The translations under genes and the position numbers were made by a program. 21,764 nucleotides of DNA from the NCBI GenBank assembly GCA_023139255.1, contig JAGLNY010000106.1, positions 1-21,764 of the forward strand, given 5' to 3'. Below the pieces are notes generated by a model. It searched no databases, was not told where the DNA came from, and saw only the letters and a program-made list of their open reading frames with translations. How positions within the stretch are numbered: position 1 is the first letter of the stretch; every line of letters begins with the position of its first letter. Below are positions 14,454 to 21,764 of the stretch, in pieces. Source of the stretch: Spirochaetales bacterium. GTDB lineage: Bacteria; Spirochaetota; Spirochaetia; JABMQR01.

Positions 14454-15452
14454 CTATTCCTGGACCTGGGACAGTGTCATTGCAGATGTAACTACAATAT
14501 CTTCTACACTGCATCCCCTTGAAAGATCGCTAACGGGTTTGGCAAAACCTTGAAGAACCGGTCCGTATGCTTCTGCCCCGGCTAACCGCTGTACAAGTTT
14601 ATATCCTATATTACCTGACTGTAGATCCGGGAAAATTAAAACATTTGCACGTCCTGCCACACAGGAATCAGGTGCTTTTTGTGAGCAGACAGAGGGTATG
14701 ATAGCTGCATCCAGCTGTAATTCACCGTCGCAGAGAATATCAGGCCGCTTTTGCTGCAGTATTGAACAAGCTTGTGTTATATTATCCACTGATGGATGGG
14801 ATGCAGAACCCTTTGTTGAGAAAGAAAGGAATGCGGTAATTGGTTTTGTATCAAGAAAAACCCGACAGGAATCTGAAGCCGCTTCAGCAATTTCTGCAAG
14901 TTGCTCTGCTGTTGGGTTCGGTATTGTTGCACAGTCTGAGAATATAAAACTTCCGTTAAATCCCATATCTGTTTTGTCTGTACACATAATGAAGGAAGAT
15001 GACGCAAATTTAGTTCCTGGTTTTGTTTTGATAATAGTAAAGGCTGCAACAAGTACTTTGCCTGTAGAATTTGCAGCTCCTGCAACCATTGCATCAGCGT
15101 CATTCAATCGTACCATCATAGCTCCCCATTTAAGTGGATCGATTATTTGATCATATGCATCACCTTTCGTTAATCCTTTGTGCTTTCTTAACTCAGAATA
15201 TTCTTCAGCATATTTATCTCTATTCGATGAGAATTCAGGATCGATTATTATAATATTTTTTAAATCAACAGATTTTTGCTGTGCAGTATGCTGCATAATT
15301 TCACTTTTTCCGAGAAGAATTACTTTTGAGGCAATTTTCTGGTCAAGGATAAGTCTTGAAGCTGCGATGGTTCTAAATTCTGTTCCTTCTGGTAAAACCA
15401 GTGTTTTTTTCAGACCTTGTGCCTTTTTTTTCATTTTTTCAGAAAAAGTCAT
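14454..15452 (-). CDS. pta: Phosphate acetyltransferase
   Basis: A cytoplasmic enzyme that interconverts acetyl-CoA and acetyl phosphate, normally working with acetate kinase in fermentative ATP formation. The 332 residues are the usual size of the short, single-domain Pta. Typical segments are LVLPEGTEFRTIAAS near the N-terminus, ADAMVAGAANSTGKVL in the middle and FAKPVSDLSRGCSVEDIV at the C-terminus. The start is well supported by AGGAG spaced 7 nt from the ATG. Its TAG stop is immediately adjacent to the ksgA stop on the other strand, with no spacer. No ackA gene is in view. Within this protein superfamily a phosphate butyryltransferase role is conceivable, but the C-terminal signature favours Pta. 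Confidence 0.93.
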   Translation of the reverse strand: MTFSEKMKKKAQGLKKTLVLPEGTEFRTIAASRLILDQKIASKVILLGKSEIMQHTAQQKSVDLKNIIIIDPEFSSNRDKYAEEYSELRKHKGLTKGDAYDQIIDPLKWGAMMVRLNDADAMVAGAANSTGKVLVAAFTIIKTKPGTKFASSSFIMCTDKTDMGFNGSFIFSDCATIPNPTAEQLAEIAEAASDSCRVFLDTKPITAFLSFSTKGSASHPSVDNITQACSILQQKRPDILCDGELQLDAAIIPSVCSQKAPDSCVAGRANVLIFPDLQSGNIGYKLVQRLAGAEAYGPVLQGFAKPVSDLSRGCSVEDIVVTSAMTLSQVQE

Positions 15453-15553
15453 ATGATTACTCCTGTTATTTCTACTTTATTATGATAATCGAATAAAACA
15501 ATTATTTTGCTGAAACAACAATAACATAAAATACTGGATTCTGTCATTACACC

Positions 15554-15582
15554 TTGAGACTCATGAGTATTTCTATTATGAT
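15554..15582 (+). promoter_or_regulatory. Sigma-70-like promoter of tyrA-mtaB
   Basis: -35 TTGAGA (15554-15559), a 17-bp spacer and -10 TATGAT (15577-15582). Only 6 nt separate the -10 from the tyrA ATG, so transcription would begin at about the start codon. No ribosome binding site lies upstream. Confidence 0.55.
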
Positions 15583-15588
15583 TGCCCC

Positions 15589-16353
15589 ATGAAAATTGGA
15601 ATTTACGGCCTTGGAAGATTTGGGTATTTTTGGGCTGAATTACTGTCAGGAAAATTTAATGTCTATGCGTACAATAGATCAGAAAACAAACCTTGCCCAA
15701 AAACTGTCAAGCGATGTTCCTGTGATGAACTTCTGAATTGCGATGTTATATACCTGTGTGTTTCAATATCATCCTTTGAAAAAGTACTGGCTTCTTTGGC
15801 ACAGGATCTTCGACCAGGAACACTGATTGTTGATACTTGCTCTGTTAAAACTTACCCGGCTTCTGTTATGGAAAAATTGCTGCGGCCGGAAATATCTTAT
15901 CTGGCAACACATCCGATGTTTGGTCCGGATTCTGGAAAAAAGAGTGTTGAGGGGCTGCCGATGGTATTCTGTTCTGGTCGTTGCCCTGATTCAGTACAGC
16001 ATGAGTGGATAAAGATTTTTCGGGATTATGGTCTTAATGTTATTGAGATGACTCCGGCACAGCATGATAAGGAAGCAGCATTTACACAAGGAATAACACA
16101 TTTTATCGGGAGGGTTCTTGAAGAGCTTGAATTGGGTGCCAGTAAAATTGGAACGGTTGGCTATAAAAGTCTTCTTGAGATAATAGAACAAACATGCAAT
16201 GATCCTATGCAGCTTTTTTATGATCTGCAGCGATACAACCCTTTTACCCATGATATGCATATGCAGCTTAAGCAGTCTATTGATAATACTATGCATACTC
16301 TAGATGAGGCAGAAATCAGTGACGGTTGTACTGTTTATAAAAAAGATCTATGA
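15589..16353 (+). CDS. tyrA: Prephenate dehydrogenase family protein
   Basis: A 254-residue NAD(P)-dependent oxidoreductase of tyrosine synthesis (prephenate or arogenate to the 4-hydroxyphenylpyruvate or tyrosine branch). It has GLGRFG (7-12) of the Rossmann fold, the THPMFGPDSG block with the expected catalytic His, and FTQGITHFIGR in the helical dimerisation part. It lacks both a chorismate mutase and an ACT domain. The start is fixed because the nucleotide-binding strand begins at residue 2 and no other start codon is available upstream. No ribosome binding site is visible; a promoter 6 nt upstream points to a leaderless message. Its stop overlaps the start of mtaB by 4 bp, so the two are coupled. 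Confidence 0.87.
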   Translation: MKIGIYGLGRFGYFWAELLSGKFNVYAYNRSENKPCPKTVKRCSCDELLNCDVIYLCVSISSFEKVLASLAQDLRPGTLIVDTCSVKTYPASVMEKLLRPEISYLATHPMFGPDSGKKSVEGLPMVFCSGRCPDSVQHEWIKIFRDYGLNVIEMTPAQHDKEAAFTQGITHFIGRVLEELELGASKIGTVGYKSLLEIIEQTCNDPMQLFYDLQRYNPFTHDMHMQLKQSIDNTMHTLDEAEISDGCTVYKKDL

Positions 16354-17735
16354 GGGCGGCTGTATATACACTTGGATGCAAGGTAAACCAATGTGAGAGT
16401 GAGGCGTTGGCTGATGCTTTTTATACGCAGGGTTTTTCCATAGTCCATTATAGCAAGCCAGCAGAAATAGTAGTGGTGAATACCTGTACGGTTACAAGCA
16501 AAGCTGAGCAGAAAGCCAGGCGAATGATCAGAAAATTTGCAGCTTGGGATCATTCTCCGACTATCCTGGTAACTGGTTGTTATGCTGAAATGGATCCAGA
16601 AGAATTAAGGAAACTTCCTGGTTCAATAATTGTTATCCCATTAATATTAAAACCGGATATATTATTGCTGCCAACTTTTATTAATGATCGAATGAAGAGG
16701 GGCTTCACTATCCAGGAGTCAATTCATGAATGGATTAAGAATATTGGTAATGAAAGTAATAATTCTGAAAACCCTGATCCTGCTGCCTTACAGCAAAATG
16801 CTGCCTTTAACTACAAAGCAGTGACATTTTTATATCATGCAAGGGCTTTTCTGAAAATAGAGGATGGCTGTGACAATGCCTGTTCATACTGCCGGGTTAC
16901 TCTCGCACGCGGCAAAGCAGTAAGCATTGATAGAGATGAGGCTCTTTTAAGAGCATTGGCACTAGAGAAAGAGGGCTATCGTGAAATAGTTCTCACTGGA
17001 GTCAATATTACTGCATATCATTCAAAAGGGGAGGGACTTGAAGGACTGCTGCGTGAGCTTCTTGCTAAACTGACAAGTACAAAAATCAGGTTGTCTTCAC
17101 TGGAGCCTGATATGATTACTGATGATTTAATAGCTCTTTGCGGGCATGAATTGATTCAGCCGCATTTTCACATACCTGTTCAATCCGGTTCAAATGCAAT
17201 CCTGGCTTCGGTGAATCGATATTACACAACTAAAACGATTATATCCTGTGTGGATAAATTACGTAAAGTAAAAACCGACCCATTCGTTGCTGCTGATGTT
17301 ATTAGCGGACTACCGGGTGAAACCGATGATGATGCACGTAAAACTTATCAACTACTTGAAAAATATAATTTTTCTCAACTGCATGTTTTCCCATTTTCAC
17401 CGCGTCCCGGGACAGATTTATATAAGTCTGGGAAAAAGGTTGCCGAATATATACGGGATCAGCGTGCTGAACAACTAAGAAAGTTGTCTGCAAATCTGCA
17501 TCAATCCTATATTAAACGATGGGCGGTGCCTGGTCGTGAAGTTTCTGTTCTCCTGGAAAATAGAAAACAAAAGTACTGGACAGGACTGTCGGATAATTAT
17601 TTACGATTTAAAATTGCCGGTGTACCAATCAAAGGATCAAATGAAGGTGAGGTGAGAGGCAGCCTCAGCAGAGTGAAAATTGTGGGTATTGAACCAGAAT
17701 CACATATTATAAGTGAATTTGTTGAATTTATATAA
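16350..17735 (+). CDS. mtaB: tRNA t6A37 methylthiotransferase MtaB
   Basis: A radical SAM enzyme that adds a methylthio group to t6A at position 37 of certain tRNAs. The 461 residues contain the N-terminal UPF0004 domain with three cluster cysteines (Cys10, Cys46, Cys77). The radical SAM motif CDNACSYC follows (Cys174, Cys178, Cys181) in the context KIEDGCDNACSYCRVTLARG. A C-terminal TRAM-like domain covers ~390-455. The opening YTLGCKVNQCES is characteristic of MtaB rather than MiaB or RimO. The region ~110-155 between the first two domains is longer and more polar than usual. It overlaps tyrA by 4 bp and has only a weak purine stretch upstream, consistent with coupled translation. Confidence 0.92.
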   Translation: MRAAVYTLGCKVNQCESEALADAFYTQGFSIVHYSKPAEIVVVNTCTVTSKAEQKARRMIRKFAAWDHSPTILVTGCYAEMDPEELRKLPGSIIVIPLILKPDILLLPTFINDRMKRGFTIQESIHEWIKNIGNESNNSENPDPAALQQNAAFNYKAVTFLYHARAFLKIEDGCDNACSYCRVTLARGKAVSIDRDEALLRALALEKEGYREIVLTGVNITAYHSKGEGLEGLLRELLAKLTSTKIRLSSLEPDMITDDLIALCGHELIQPHFHIPVQSGSNAILASVNRYYTTKTIISCVDKLRKVKTDPFVAADVISGLPGETDDDARKTYQLLEKYNFSQLHVFPFSPRPGTDLYKSGKKVAEYIRDQRAEQLRKLSANLHQSYIKRWAVPGREVSVLLENRKQKYWTGLSDNYLRFKIAGVPIKGSNEGEVRGSLSRVKIVGIEPESHIISEFVEFI

Positions 17736-17741
17736 AAAATG

Positions 17742-17770
17742 ATGCAAACGAAATTGAATCGTCGTTTCAT
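17742..17770 (+). terminator. Possible weak terminator after mtaB
   Basis: ATG-AAACGA and TCGTTT-CAT arms pair with one bulged C across a 10-nt loop, starting 6 nt after the mtaB stop. Only TTTGG follows, so the T run is poor. Position supports it more than sequence does. Confidence 0.35.
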
Positions 17771-17829
17771 TTGGTATATTGTAACTTCAATAGTATAGAA
17801 TGAAATAATTTTTTATTTGGGATTTAATT

Positions 17830-19599
17830 ATGATAGAAATAAAAAACAACTGGGAATTAACGGTCAGAAAAGCGTTGAGTGAATATGCAGTATCTTTAGG
17901 TATATGTAACGAGAGTTTTACATCCACCCGGATTATGATGCAAACTCCTCCAAAGCCTGAAATGGGTGATTTTGCAATACCCTTTTTCCCATTTTCTAAA
18001 ATATTCAGGAAAGCTCCTCATTTAATTGCGTCAGAGGTGAAAAATATAATTGAAGGACTTAAAAACAGGCCTAAAGGGACGATCTCCGCGGACGGACCTT
18101 ACCTGAATATTAAAACAGATCTTGTAGATGCAGCTAAAAAGTTGTGGGAAAAAATAGATATAGAAACCTTAGCTTACGGCAGAAACCGCTCCATGAACGG
18201 GCAGAAAATTATGATAGAGTTCTCATGCCCAAATACCAATAAACCGCTTCATCTAGGACATTTACGTAATAATATTATAGGTGAAAGTACAGCAGAGATC
18301 CTTAAAGCAAACGGAGCTGATGTACAGAAGGTTAATCTTATTAATGACCGAGGAGTTCACATCTGCAAATCAATGCTTGCATACATGCAGTTTGGGAATG
18401 AAAGAACTCCTAGGTCAGAAAACAAGAAAAGCGATCATTTTGTTGGTGATTTCTATGTGAAATATAATGATTGGGCAATAAACCAACCTGATGCTGAGAA
18501 AGAAGCACAGAAATTGCTGGTAAAATGGGAGAACGGTGATAAAAAAACCATTGATCTCTGGTCTAAAATGAATACATGGGCAGTTGATGGTATTTTTGAA
18601 ACATATCAAACTACAGGGATATCCTTTGATAAACTCTATTATGAGAGTGAGACGTATATGCTTGGAAAGGACCTGGTGCTTCAGGGCTTGGAAAATGGTA
18701 TTTTCACTAAAGAAAAAGATGGATCAGTATGGATTGATCTTTCTGAAATAGGACTCGATAAAAAAATACTGCTGAGAAGTGACGGGACATCACTGTATAT
18801 AACTCAGGATCTCGGCACAGCAGTTTCGCGGCATGAAGATTGGCCTTTCAATAAACAAATATATGTGGTGGCATCTGAGCAGCAATATCATTTTAAGGTA
18901 TTATTCTATATATTGAAAAAATTGGGATTTTCCTGGGCTGATAATCTTTTTCATTTGTCCTATGGAATGGTCAATCTACCTGATGGGAAAATGAAATCAC
19001 GTGAAGGAACAGTAGTTGATGCGGACGATCTTTTAAAAACGCTGGCTAAAATGGCAAAACGGGAAATAATCCAAAAAAACAGGGAAGATGATGTTGAGGA
19101 CCTGACATTAACATCATCTTCAATAGCCCTTGCAGCATTAAATTATTACCTTCTACAGGTGAACCCAACCAAGGATATGATCTTTAATCCTGCAGAGTCG
19201 ATTTCATTTAATGGAAATACCGGACCATATCTTCAATATATGGGAGCGCGTATTACCAGCATGCTAAAAAAATATGAACTTGTGGAAAAAGAAAATAGTT
19301 CTCCAAGTGAGTTTAATCCCTCGCTCCTGGATCTCCAGGATGAACATGCTCTCCTTAAGCAGATAATGCTGTTCCCGGAAACTGTAGAACTGGCAGGGAA
19401 AGAGCTTAACCCTACTATTATCGCAGGGTATCTCTACGATTTATCCAGAATGTACAGTCGGTACTATCATGATCACCGGATTCTTGACGCCGGGGCTGAT
19501 AAATTAATTTATGCACGTGTCGTTTTGTCTAAAATGGTACTTCAAATTCTAAAAAATGCCTACATATTATTAGGGATTCCCTTTCTGGAAAGTATGTAG
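17830..19599 (+). CDS. argS: Arginyl-tRNA synthetase
   Basis: A class I aminoacyl-tRNA synthetase that charges tRNA-Arg. The 589 residues are of normal length for bacterial ArgS. After the N-terminal tRNA-binding (ADD) domain (~1-110) comes the HIGH motif as FSCPNTNKPLHLGHLRN (HLGH at 141-144). Further on, the KMSKS position is taken by KMKSREGT, a form found in many ArgS. The C-terminal anticodon-binding DALR domain ends in LGIPFLESM. GGGA lies 8 nt before the ATG. It is a stand-alone gene between mtaB and the rplU promoter. Confidence 0.95.
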   Translation: MIEIKNNWELTVRKALSEYAVSLGICNESFTSTRIMMQTPPKPEMGDFAIPFFPFSKIFRKAPHLIASEVKNIIEGLKNRPKGTISADGPYLNIKTDLVDAAKKLWEKIDIETLAYGRNRSMNGQKIMIEFSCPNTNKPLHLGHLRNNIIGESTAEILKANGADVQKVNLINDRGVHICKSMLAYMQFGNERTPRSENKKSDHFVGDFYVKYNDWAINQPDAEKEAQKLLVKWENGDKKTIDLWSKMNTWAVDGIFETYQTTGISFDKLYYESETYMLGKDLVLQGLENGIFTKEKDGSVWIDLSEIGLDKKILLRSDGTSLYITQDLGTAVSRHEDWPFNKQIYVVASEQQYHFKVLFYILKKLGFSWADNLFHLSYGMVNLPDGKMKSREGTVVDADDLLKTLAKMAKREIIQKNREDDVEDLTLTSSSIALAALNYYLLQVNPTKDMIFNPAESISFNGNTGPYLQYMGARITSMLKKYELVEKENSSPSEFNPSLLDLQDEHALLKQIMLFPETVELAGKELNPTIIAGYLYDLSRMYSRYYHDHRILDAGADKLIYARVVLSKMVLQILKNAYILLGIPFLESM

Positions 19600-19641
19600 T
19601 GATTTCTCTTTAAAAAGTCAAACTTAACACAAATGCAGGTA

Positions 19642-19670
19642 TTGACCTGTTTTAGACCTTGTGGTATAAG
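19642..19670 (+). promoter_or_regulatory. Strong sigma-70 promoter of rplU-rpmA-obgE-nadD
   Basis: -35 TTGACC (19642-19647), a 17-bp spacer and -10 TATAAG (19665-19670). The start point at about 19677 gives a 30-nt leader to rplU. This is the best sigma-70 match in the window and fits a ribosomal protein operon. Confidence 0.75.
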
Positions 19671-19706
19671 TTACACTGCACAATTAAAGATAAGGATGTG
19701 GTTTAC

Positions 19707-20021
19707 ATGTACGCATTAGTTGAAATTAAAGGTAAGCAATATAAGGCTCTCGAAGGGGCTCATCTTACTGTAGATAAGATTGATATTGAAGACGGTGAAG
19801 TTCTCGAATTTGATTCAGTTCTTATGATCTCTGATGGAGACAAAACATCGGTTGGTACCCCCTATGTAAAGGGTGCAAAAGTGACAGCCTTAGTTAATGA
19901 ACAGATAAAAGGAAAGAAATTAACTATCCTGAAATTTAAGCGTCGGAAAGGCTACCGAAAGAAACAAGGACATAGACAAAACTACTCTGTGCTTACTGTT
20001 CAGAACATTAAAGCAAAATAA
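19707..20021 (+). CDS. rplU: 50S ribosomal protein L21
   Basis: 104 residues beginning MYALVEIKGKQYKALEG, the standard L21 N-terminus, with the basic LKFKRRKGYRKKQGHRQ segment that contacts 23S rRNA near the end. An earlier in-frame ATG at 19659 is rejected because it lies inside the promoter and adds 16 residues foreign to the family; AAGGATG precedes the chosen start by about 8 nt. First gene of the operon with rpmA, obgE and nadD, 18 nt before rpmA. Confidence 0.96.
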   Translation: MYALVEIKGKQYKALEGAHLTVDKIDIEDGEVLEFDSVLMISDGDKTSVGTPYVKGAKVTALVNEQIKGKKLTILKFKRRKGYRKKQGHRQNYSVLTVQNIKAK

Positions 20022-20039
20022 AGATTCAGGAGTAATATC

Positions 20040-20291
20040 ATGGCACATAAAAAAGGCGGCGGAAGTACAAAAAACGGAAGAGATTCAGAATCAAAACGTC
20101 TGGGTGTTAAAAAATACAGCGGAGAGCAGGTTAATGCCGGCGCAATTATTGTACGCCAAAGAGGAACAAAAATTCATCCCGGATCGAATGTCGGATGTGG
20201 AAAAGATTTTACTTTGTTTGCTAAGATAAGCGGTAAGGTGGATTTTTCTTCAAGAATGAACCGCAAGTACGTATCAATAATAACTGAATAA
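20040..20291 (+). CDS. rpmA: 50S ribosomal protein L27
   Basis: 83 residues starting MAHKKGGGSTKNGRDSESKR, the conserved glycine-rich, basic N-terminal arm that reaches the peptidyl transferase centre. The usual RQRGTKIHPG and GKDFTLFA segments follow. There is no N-terminal pre-sequence of the kind cleaved by the Prp protease in Firmicutes, and no prp-like gene between rplU and rpmA, which agree with each other. AGGAG is 8 nt before the ATG. Confidence 0.97.
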   Translation: MAHKKGGGSTKNGRDSESKRLGVKKYSGEQVNAGAIIVRQRGTKIHPGSNVGCGKDFTLFAKISGKVDFSSRMNRKYVSIITE

Positions 20292-20298
20292 AATCATT

Positions 20299-20334
20299 GC
20301 TAAACGGAGGATTAACAATCAGTACCTGTTTAGC
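20299..20334 (+). repeat. Hairpin holding a displaced GGAGG between rpmA and obgE
   Basis: GCTAAAC (20299-20305) pairs perfectly with GTTTAGC (20328-20334), extended by a G-U and a G-C pair. A full GGAGG (20306-20310) sits at the top of the stem and loop. That site is 38 nt from the obgE ATG, too far for direct use, and no T run follows for termination. Confidence 0.55.
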
Positions 20335-20348
20335 CAAAAAGAATTATA

Positions 20349-21365
20349 ATGTTTGGGTTTTCAGATGAAACTTATATAGACATTGCCTCCGGGAAAGGAG
20401 GCAATGGCAGTGTTTCCTTTAGAAGGGAAAAATATGTCCCGAAAGGCGGACCGGACGGGGGCGATGGCGGAAAAGGTGGGAATGTTGTTTTTGTTGTTAA
20501 ACACAACCTGAAAACACTCCAGCACCTTAAGACAAAACGAAATTATAAAGCTGAAAATGGTCAACAGGGCAGAGGGTCGCGTAGACATGGCCGGGATGGG
20601 GAAGATATAGAAATACCTGTACCCCCCGGTACACTAATCAAAGATAAAGATACCGGACAGATTATAAAAGATCTCACGAATGAAACACGATGGGTTTACT
20701 TACTTGGCGGGAAGGGAGGAAAAGGCAACTGGCACTTTCGTACTTCCAGGCGTCAGGCACCCAGATATGCTCAGCCAGGAATAGAAGCACAGGAAATCCG
20801 GGTTCATGTTGAGCTGAGAATAATAGCAGATATCGGGTTTGTGGGATTTCCAAACGCAGGTAAATCTTCACTACTCAACTTTTTGACAAATGCCAACTCT
20901 AAGGTTGCAGATTACCCTTTTACGACAAAAATACCTCATTTAGGGGTGTTCAACTATGATGATATGGATATTATTCTTGCAGATATTCCAGGTATTATTG
21001 AAGGGGCTTCTCATGGAGCAGGTCTGGGATACAAATTCCTGAAACATATATCCCGTACAGAGATACTGGCATACCTTATAGATTTAAGTGATGACCGTTT
21101 CACGACTGCTTATCAGACGCTCAAGAATGAATTAAAGAGCTTTGCACCTGACCTTATTAAGAAGAAACGGATTTTTATTGCAACTAAAACTGATCTTCCC
21201 GATGCAATGAAAAATTTAGAAGAATTACGAATTATATATAAAAATGAAGAGATTTATCCGATTTCCGTATATACCGGTGAAGGAGTGGATAAGTTGAAAC
21301 GTGCCTTTCGCTTTATACTGTCGGATCAGTCAACTGCTGAAAAGAGGAATAAAAATGCCGGCTAA
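20349..21365 (+). CDS. obgE: Obg/CgtA GTPase
   Basis: A 338-residue essential GTPase acting in late 50S assembly and stress control. The glycine-rich Obg fold occupies ~1-158 (GGPDGGDGGKGG at 33-44). The G domain follows, with G1 GFPNAGKSS (166-174), G3 DIPG and G4 TKTD in place of NKxD. The variable C-terminal OCT domain is absent, as in the short Obg forms. The start is fixed by homology at residue 1 and by an in-frame TAG upstream. Only a weak AAAGAA precedes the ATG, while a strong GGAGG lies 38 nt upstream in a hairpin, so initiation may be unusual. It overlaps nadD by 11 nt. Confidence 0.95.
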   Translation: MFGFSDETYIDIASGKGGNGSVSFRREKYVPKGGPDGGDGGKGGNVVFVVKHNLKTLQHLKTKRNYKAENGQQGRGSRRHGRDGEDIEIPVPPGTLIKDKDTGQIIKDLTNETRWVYLLGGKGGKGNWHFRTSRRQAPRYAQPGIEAQEIRVHVELRIIADIGFVGFPNAGKSSLLNFLTNANSKVADYPFTTKIPHLGVFNYDDMDIILADIPGIIEGASHGAGLGYKFLKHISRTEILAYLIDLSDDRFTTAYQTLKNELKSFAPDLIKKKRIFIATKTDLPDAMKNLEELRIIYKNEEIYPISVYTGEGVDKLKRAFRFILSDQSTAEKRNKNAG

Positions 21366-21764
21366 AAAGACTGCTGTTATAGGCGGAACGTTCAATCCTG
21401 TTCATAATGGACATATCTTTCTAGCGCAGCTTTTAATCAACGAAACTGAATATTCACGATTAATATTCATTCCTGTAAATAAACCATCACATAAAATTGA
21501 AGAAGTAGTAATGTCAGCAGAACATCGTGTGAATATGCTTCAGATGTCCATACAAGATATATCATCAAATGAAAAAGAAATTATCCTTGATGATTGTGAA
21601 ATTTCACGCGGTGGACTCTCTTATTCACTGGATACAGTAAATTATATTTATAATACATATGAGGTTGATGGGAAACTGGGCTTTATTATTGGTGATGATC
21701 TGGCAGCGACTTTATCGACATGGTATAAATGGGATATTCTAAAAGAAAAAGTTACATTCCTTAT
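21355..21764 (+). CDS. nadD: Nicotinate-nucleotide adenylyltransferase, N-terminal part (3' truncated by window edge)
   Basis: 136 residues are visible before the sequence ends, with no stop yet. GGTFNPVHNGH near the start is the nucleotidyltransferase GxFxPxHxGH motif. SRGGLSYSLDTV and FIIGDDLAATLSTWYKW match NadD, which makes nicotinate adenine dinucleotide from nicotinate mononucleotide and ATP in NAD synthesis. The ATG at 21355 has AAGAGG 7-8 nt upstream, inside the end of obgE. The obgE-nadD order is common in bacteria, which supports the call over a CoaD-type enzyme. Confidence 0.93.
   Translation, partial: MPAKKTAVIGGTFNPVHNGHIFLAQLLINETEYSRLIFIPVNKPSHKIEEVVMSAEHRVNMLQMSIQDISSNEKEIILDDCEISRGGLSYSLDTVNYIYNTYEVDGKLGFIIGDDLAATLSTWYKWDILKEKVTFL

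Noticed and set aside
19659..19706. Longer L21 reading frame starting at 19659
   Set aside because: That start lies between the -35 and -10 of the rplU promoter and adds residues not found in L21; the ATG at 19707 has a proper ribosome binding site.

Overview
This is a 21.8 kb, AT-rich, gene-dense stretch of bacterial chromosome. It holds 16 complete genes, plus one gene cut at each end. The gene set suggests a free-living or host-associated spirochaete: type III glutamine synthetase, a ComEC channel without a metallo-beta-lactamase domain, and a rplU-rpmA-obgE-nadD cluster. That is a judgement from recognised proteins, not from a phylogeny. No mobile elements, CRISPR arrays, rRNA or tRNA genes were seen.

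Region 1 (1-6600) is a nitrogen-assimilation block. After the 3' end of a diaminopimelate decarboxylase gene and a shared hairpin, four genes lie on the minus strand. In transcription order they are a NifA-type sigma-54 activator, the ammonium channel amtB, a PII protein (glnB/glnK) and the type III glutamine synthetase glnN. Both amtB and glnN have near-perfect sigma-54 -24/-12 promoters. A 16-bp palindrome, CCTACA-N4-TGTAGG, occurs once at the activator's own promoter. Pairs of it, 30-31 bp apart, lie upstream of amtB and of glnN. I read this as the activator's operator, giving a self-contained circuit that raises ammonium uptake and glutamine synthesis while the activator limits its own expression. 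No nif structural genes are in the window. The PII protein lacks the tyrosine that is uridylylated in enterobacteria, so sensing here is probably by effector binding.

Region 2 (6600-10350, minus strand) appears to be an operon. It encodes a DUF362/ferredoxin iron-sulfur protein (TTG start), a small multidrug-export-family membrane protein overlapping it by 4 bp, and a UvrD/Rep-family helicase.

Region 3 (10350-14455, plus strand) holds a phosphoglycolate-phosphatase-like HAD enzyme, an unrecognised two-helix membrane protein, ComEC and the 16S rRNA dimethyltransferase KsgA. KsgA abuts the convergent phosphate acetyltransferase gene pta with no spacer.

Region 4 (15450-21764) is divergent from pta. 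It starts with a prephenate-dehydrogenase-like gene overlapping the tRNA methylthiotransferase mtaB, followed by argS. The ribosome/GTPase cluster rplU-rpmA-obgE-nadD comes next, behind a strong sigma-70 promoter, and nadD runs off the end.

Two genes, the HAD phosphatase and tyrA, have sigma-70-like promoters whose predicted start point falls on the ATG, and neither has a ribosome binding site. They may be leaderless.
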